The position numbers and the translations under genes were made by a program. Source: Scleroderma bovista (taxonomy: Eukaryota; Basidiomycota; Agaricomycetes; Boletales; Sclerodermataceae). Taken from it: a DNA stretch of 64,000 nt. The notes below the pieces were generated by a model that was not told the origin of the DNA, searched no databases, and was given only the letters and a program-made list of their open reading frames with translations. Positions 59,779-64,000 of this stretch are shown here, in pieces; the first letter of the stretch is position 1; each line of letters begins with the position of its first letter. Where the stretch lies: positions 52,375-116,374 of the forward strand of contig JAYMGJ010000035.1 in assembly GCA_037178675.1 (NCBI GenBank). Reading direction: 5' to 3'.

Positions 59779-62348
59779 ATGATGACCGTCAAGGAGCAAG
59801 TGAAAGAGTTCGTCCACGACGTCAAGCATCGTTTCTCCCACCATAAACATCATCACCGTGGCGAGAGCAGCGCATCTACGCAAACTCTTGTCTCTGATGG
59901 CTCCTCTCATACCGCTTACTCGGGTTCGCACTCCCGTCCTGGGTCGCCGGATGGACTGGGGGATCGCACTCCTAAGCGCGAACCTGGCTCACAACCTGCC
60001 ACACCCGAGCATGCCCAGTTTAACCCAGTCACTCCTGAGCGCAAGCGCGTGCTCTCCACTTCGTCTCACAAACATAGCTTCTTCCATAAGCTGAGGAGAA
60101 AGAGCTCCAACCTTTCCATCGACGCACGCTCTGGAACGCCCGAGCGCGAGTCCTTCCCAGGTGTTTCCCAGCCAGGGACCCCCGAGCCCTCGGCTACACT
60201 GTCGAATCCTGGTACACCCGAGTCCTCGTTGTTCGGACATGGCGGCACCCGGCAACGTGTTCCGTCCACGCCGTCGCGTAAGCACAACGTTTTGCACAAA
60301 CTCAGACGCGCAAGCTCCCACTTCAAGTCTCACTCGGACTCCCACGCAATCGACAAAGCCGAGACAGCTCTTCTCCATCATCAAAGCAGCTTGAGGGAGC
60401 TGCACGAGCACGACGATGTTTCCCAGCACAACGTTCCTGAAACAGAACCTGTCGACGATACTGCTGTGGGTACTGTGGCAAAAGACAGTGACAGCGTTTC
60501 CAACCCACCCTCTATCATCGTCACTAGTCCTCCGGTGGATGGAGCCGACACCATGGATTCGTCTGGGGAGGAAGGAGGTGATGCAATTGATCCCCCAGAA
60601 GCACCATTGGAACCCGCACCAAACCAGGTGTCCGAAAAGGTAGAGGAGGGATGTGGGGATGTGATTGAACCTCCCGAAGTACCATCAGAACCTGCCCACG
60701 ATACCGTCGAAGGTACCGTGGAGAAGGGACATCGATAGTGCATCCAACCCACCGCCAATCGTCGTTACCACTGATGAGGCCGACGCACTGGATTCCTCTG
60801 GGGGAGGAGATATCGTTGTTGCTCCAGAAGCCCCGCTGGAGGCTGTATTGGGTGACGAAAAGGGCGAGGAGGGAAGCGATCCTCTGCCGTTAGAACCTGC
60901 CCACGAGGCTGCAGCAGCCATTGCGGAGGAGAGCGACGGTGCCGTTGATGCTCCAGAAGCCCCGCTGGAGGCTGCATTGGGTGACGAAAAGGTGGAGGAA
61001 GGAAGCGATCCTCTGCCGTTAGAATCTGCCCACGAGGCTGCAGCAGCCACCGCGGAGGAGAGCGACGGTGCATCCAATCCGCCGCCCACCACTCCTCTAG
61101 TGGATGAGGCCGACGTCCTGGATTCCTCCGTGGGGGATGTCGTCGATCCTCCAGAAGCTCCACTGGAGCCTGCACAGGGCCAAGTGCCCGGAAAGACGGA
61201 GGAAAGCGAGGATGTGATCGATCCTTCCCAAGTGCAGTTAGAGCCTGCACATCCTCAAAGCAATGTTCTTGAAGAACCTGCCCATGATACTGCACCATGC
61301 ACTGGGGAACAAGGCAGCAACAGCGCATCCAACTCTCCCGCGGTCATCGTCAGCACTCTTCCAGTAGACGGTGCCGAGTCCAGTGCGGGCACTGGGGAGG
61401 AAGGTGGAGACATAAACGATGTCCAAGAAGAGCACGCAAAGGTCGAGGAGGGGACTGCAGATGAGATCGACACCATCCTCGAACGCCACACGGAAGCAGA
61501 CGTCCAATCAGAAACTCTCTCGGATATCTCCGGCACGCTGATCTCACCCGATTCCATTTCCGGAGAAGTGACAAAGGTCGACTCCGATTTGAACTCAGAC
61601 TTGTCTCCTTCTCCCTCTGCGATGAACACTCCCGATCCTTTCATACTCGACGACGATGACAACGACACTTCCGATCGCGACCAGCAACAATCCAAGGTAT
61701 CCTTGACAGAAGAATCTACTCGGGCCCCAGCCGCGGACATCAACAAGCCAACCCCCGCACCACCAGCATCGAGTCCATCCCCAGCATCAGGCGGCTCAAT
61801 CGTACTTCCTCGTTTGACGGCTCCTAGTATGTTCCTACCAATACCAAATGTACGCATCGTTTTTCCATTGTCAGGTACTCTGATGTGGTGGCTGGCTCCG
61901 CGGCGGGCGATGTCCTTCTTCGTATCTCTCTTCTCCTCTTCGTCCTCATCCAAAGATTCGGCTTCAGCGCGACCAGTCACATTGCGCTCATCGCCGTCTT
62001 TCTCCTCATTGCAATTGGCTTCCACACATTCCCATCCCCAGTTTTACCTCACTTTCCCATCACCGTTCTTCACTACCTCCCCTGTGTTCTCGAAAGGACT
62101 GCAGATGCGCTCGAGCCTGCCGCGGTGAAATCACAGCCACCACTGGTCTTCTTTTTTTGAATCATCGCTGACACTGGCCTGGTTCTTAGACCGATCCTTT
62201 GAGTGCTTTACTTACCAAACATGTTCCACCCGAACGGAGACCACAAAGGGACGTCACTGGGGAGTGGGCTTCACGGGAGATGCACGAGATGGTTGTGAGT
62301 ATCGTCATCGGCTTATCCATTGCTCTCGTCGCCTATTGGTACTTCTGA
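59779..62348 (+). CDS. acidic-repeat protein with C-terminal membrane helices, frame broken once
   Basis: Start MMTVKEQVKEFVHDVKHRFS with a His/Lys-rich leader (HHKHHHRG). Then Ser/Pro-rich sequence with two similar basic motifs, HSFFHKLRRKSSNLS and HNVLHKLRRASSHFK, both S/T kinase-like sites. A long acidic stretch of degenerate repeats follows (PPEAPLEPA, SNPP, DADALDSSG types). After 60728 the frame shifts by one base and the repeats carry on. An intron near 61830-61874 and a second near 62130-62191 (gtgaaa...ttcttag) lead in phase to membrane helices VLLRISLLLFVLIQRFGF and HIALIAVFLLIAIGFHTF, then TDPLSALLTKHVPPERRPQR and a last helix VVSIVIGLSIALVAYWYF-stop at 62348. No family recognised. 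The frameshift may be a sequence error. Confidence 0.6.
60821..61078 (+). repeat. two tandem 129-bp coding repeats
   Basis: gctccagaagccccgctgga occurs at 60821 and again from about 60949, and the sequence between and after it is nearly identical for about 129 bp (43 residues: APEAPLEA.LGDEK.EEGSDP, LPLE.AHEAAAA.AEESDG). This is a recent tandem duplication inside the acidic repeat region. Confidence 0.85.
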
Positions 62349-62609
62349 GCTTTCCCCATAACCCTCATTTCTTTCTCCTACACACATTCCCTAATATCTT
62401 CTTCTTTTGCTGTCTGCTTGTTTCTCTTTCTATGTTGTACGAGTACGTCGATTCCAAAAGGGGGTCTTTGTATTCCTCTGTAACGAGCCCGCGCAACGAA
62501 ATAAATACGCGACTTAGAGCAACATTGCAATCACTATCAGCGCTTCTGCCGACATTCACCAACTTGTCCCATGTGAGATCCCTAGGACTGATGTCCCCCC
62601 GCATTGTAG

Positions 62610-64000
62610 ATGTCAAATTCATGGCGAGCGCTCGCCAAGATGGCACGCGACTTGATCGTTGCATGTGACCCGGAGGACTTGCCTCGTATCTTGGATGTGA
62701 GTGTTTAGCATCGGATAGCTCGTTGGTCGCCCGCCGCCTACGATTCGTGTGTGCTCAATTTCACCACTCAGCTCTGGTCCCTCCGTCTCTCTTCCCTCGC
62801 GCGCCTCCGCCTCACGAACCAGGCCTCAGCTGAATGCACCAATCTCTTCGCTGTCCTGAACGCTGTACCCACCGTCTCTTCTGCGCCTGTCACGATCACG
62901 CAAGGAACAGGTGGAAGTACTAGTGCCCTCCACATTCCGATGACATCACCCCCCCTGGGCACACACGCGCAACTCGCTTCCTCCCCCGCAGCGGCACACT
63001 CCCCGCTGCTGCCATCAACGCCGACGCGGAGGCCCTCTCCCCTCCCTACACACGTCCAGGCGGCGCACCTCCAGCCCCACGCCCAAGCTCCGGCGGCCGC
63101 AGCACAAGTTCCACAACTCGGCGCGCCGGACATGCTGTCCGCGTACCCTTTTGAGCTCTCTGTGTTGCGCGCCCGTGTGCGGTACTGGGCGGGGGACGTC
63201 AAGGGGTACATTGATGCGCTGGCTGGGTTGTTGGTGGGGTGCAAGGCTAAGGCACGGGCGGAGGGGAGGGTGGTACGGGAGCTGAAGGAACTACGAGCTG
63301 CGGGAAAGGGAGGTGGGGAAGGCAATGAGGAAAAGCAAGCGAACGAAGATGAGGACGAGGACGACAAAGCAGATGACCGATCTGAAGAGGGTAATGAAGA
63401 CACGCAAGATGACGAGAATGGGAGCGTAGATTCAGTCGAGGACGAAGACGCAGAAGCAGATGATCGGTCAGAAACGGAGGGTCAGCACCAGGGACAAGCT
63501 GAACCCGAGACCCTCGAAGACAACGACGAACCAGACGACGTGCTAGCCACCGCAGAAGCCAACCTCTCAATGTGGCTCGAGCGCGCTGCCCGCGTGTGTC
63601 TCATGATCGCGAGTCAGTTAGTCGAGATGAAGGATTATCACTCTGCCACAAAGCTGCTGGAACCGCTATGCACCACAACATCTTTCTCCTTCTGGTCCCC
63701 CCACGCCGTCGCCCTCCATCCACTCTGCCGTGGGCCGTATTTATCTTCTCTCTGGAAACATGCAGAAGGCCACGGAGCATTTCCGTATCGTGGCTTCGTG
63801 CCCTGATGCTGGGGATGGTGCCATCGCTATGAATACCGCTCTCATGTGTTCTGCTGTCGGGGACTGGTCCCGTGCAGAGGCGGCGTTGAGGGAGGTGCTC
63901 GAGTATGACCCGCAAAATTATACAGTAAGTCGTATTGCGGGTCTCGTCGTCGACTTATCCCATCACAGGCGACAAATAACCTCGCGGTAACACTGCTCGC
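62610..64000 (+). CDS. TRAPPC12-like TPR protein, partial at window edge
   Basis: Relative of TRAPPC12 (TTC15), a TPR subunit of TRAPP trafficking complexes. The first sure exon reads MSNSWRALAKMARDLIVACD, PEDLPRILD; an intron (62699 to about 62768) joins to LWSLRLSSLARLRLTNQASA, ECTNLFAVLNAV. A Pro/Ala-rich insert and a very acidic insert (63340-63540) follow, then SMWLERAARVCLMIASQLVE, MKDYHSATKLLEPL, and TPR-like AVGRIYLLSGNMQKATEHFR and SAVGDWSRAEAALREVLEYD, NNLAVTL at the end. The gene leaves the window. The frame slips by one base between LLEPLC and HSAVGRIY; a C6 run (63698-63703) is a likely place for an indel. A coding-like exon from ATG 62432 (MLYEYVDSKRGSLYSSVTSP) may be the true start, joined by a short intron. 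Confidence 0.75.

Noticed and set aside
62768..63403. 211-codon minus-strand frame opposite the TRAPPC12-like gene
   Set aside because: Shadow of the Glu/Asp-rich and Pro-rich plus-strand coding sequence; low complexity (poly-Ser) and no motif.

Overview
The window looks like nuclear DNA of a filamentous basidiomycete, probably an Agaricomycete. Evidence: dense genes on both strands, each cut by many short introns (about 45-80 bp, GT..AG with CTGA/CTAA-type branch sites); short spacers between genes; a Yvc1-type channel, an APSES factor with ankyrin repeats and an NDR/Cdc15-type kinase pair of fungal type; a small cysteine-free secreted protein with the basidiomycete-style 'ARGLPPLPP' motif; and decayed copies of two families common in mushroom genomes (a Pif1/Helitron-type helicase and an 'NAGKTTLLQ' P-loop protein). 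No species can be named from sequence alone.

Layout. 0.2-9.4 kb: an NDR kinase (minus), a two-finger C2H2 factor (minus), an uncertain gene, about 2.6 kb without a convincing gene, then the splicing factor Prp4 (plus). 9.5-20.6 kb: an Mbp1/Res-like G1/S transcription factor (minus), a divergent Yvc1-like cation channel (plus), and a Bye1-like PHD-TFIIS-SPOC protein (minus). 21.8-27.5 kb: one very large kinase gene joining a calponin-homology domain, a Cdc15-type kinase and a C1-like zinc module, ending in a CaaX box. 28.2-32.7 kb: a small secreted protein, a SnoaL-like protein, an unknown coiled-coil membrane protein and COQ3. 33-36.2 kb: an accessory block with two pseudogenes. 36.4-56.9 kb: a dense housekeeping run: CID-domain RNA-processing protein, PET117, an F-box protein, ubiquitin-eS31, RFC3, ZW10/Dsl1, EMC5, RED, prolyl oligopeptidase, TAD2 and a sterol O-acyltransferase. 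57.5-64 kb: a doubtful gene, a tRNA-Glu with a tiny intron, a membrane protein with acidic repeats and a frameshift, and the start of a TRAPPC12-like TPR protein that runs off the window.

Links between genes. WCGCGW (MCB-type) sites sit in the promoter of the Mbp1-like gene itself and directly upstream of RFC3, a classic S-phase target, so one window may hold both regulator and target. The NDR kinase and Cdc15-type kinase belong to the morphogenesis and septation (RAM/SIN-type) networks. Prp4, RED, the CID protein and the Bye1-like protein all act on Pol II transcripts. ZW10, EMC5, TRAPPC12 and the sterol acyltransferase act at the ER or early secretory pathway. COQ3 and PET117 serve the respiratory chain.

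Gene boundaries were read by hand from reading frames, splice signals and family knowledge; most coordinates span start to stop with introns included.
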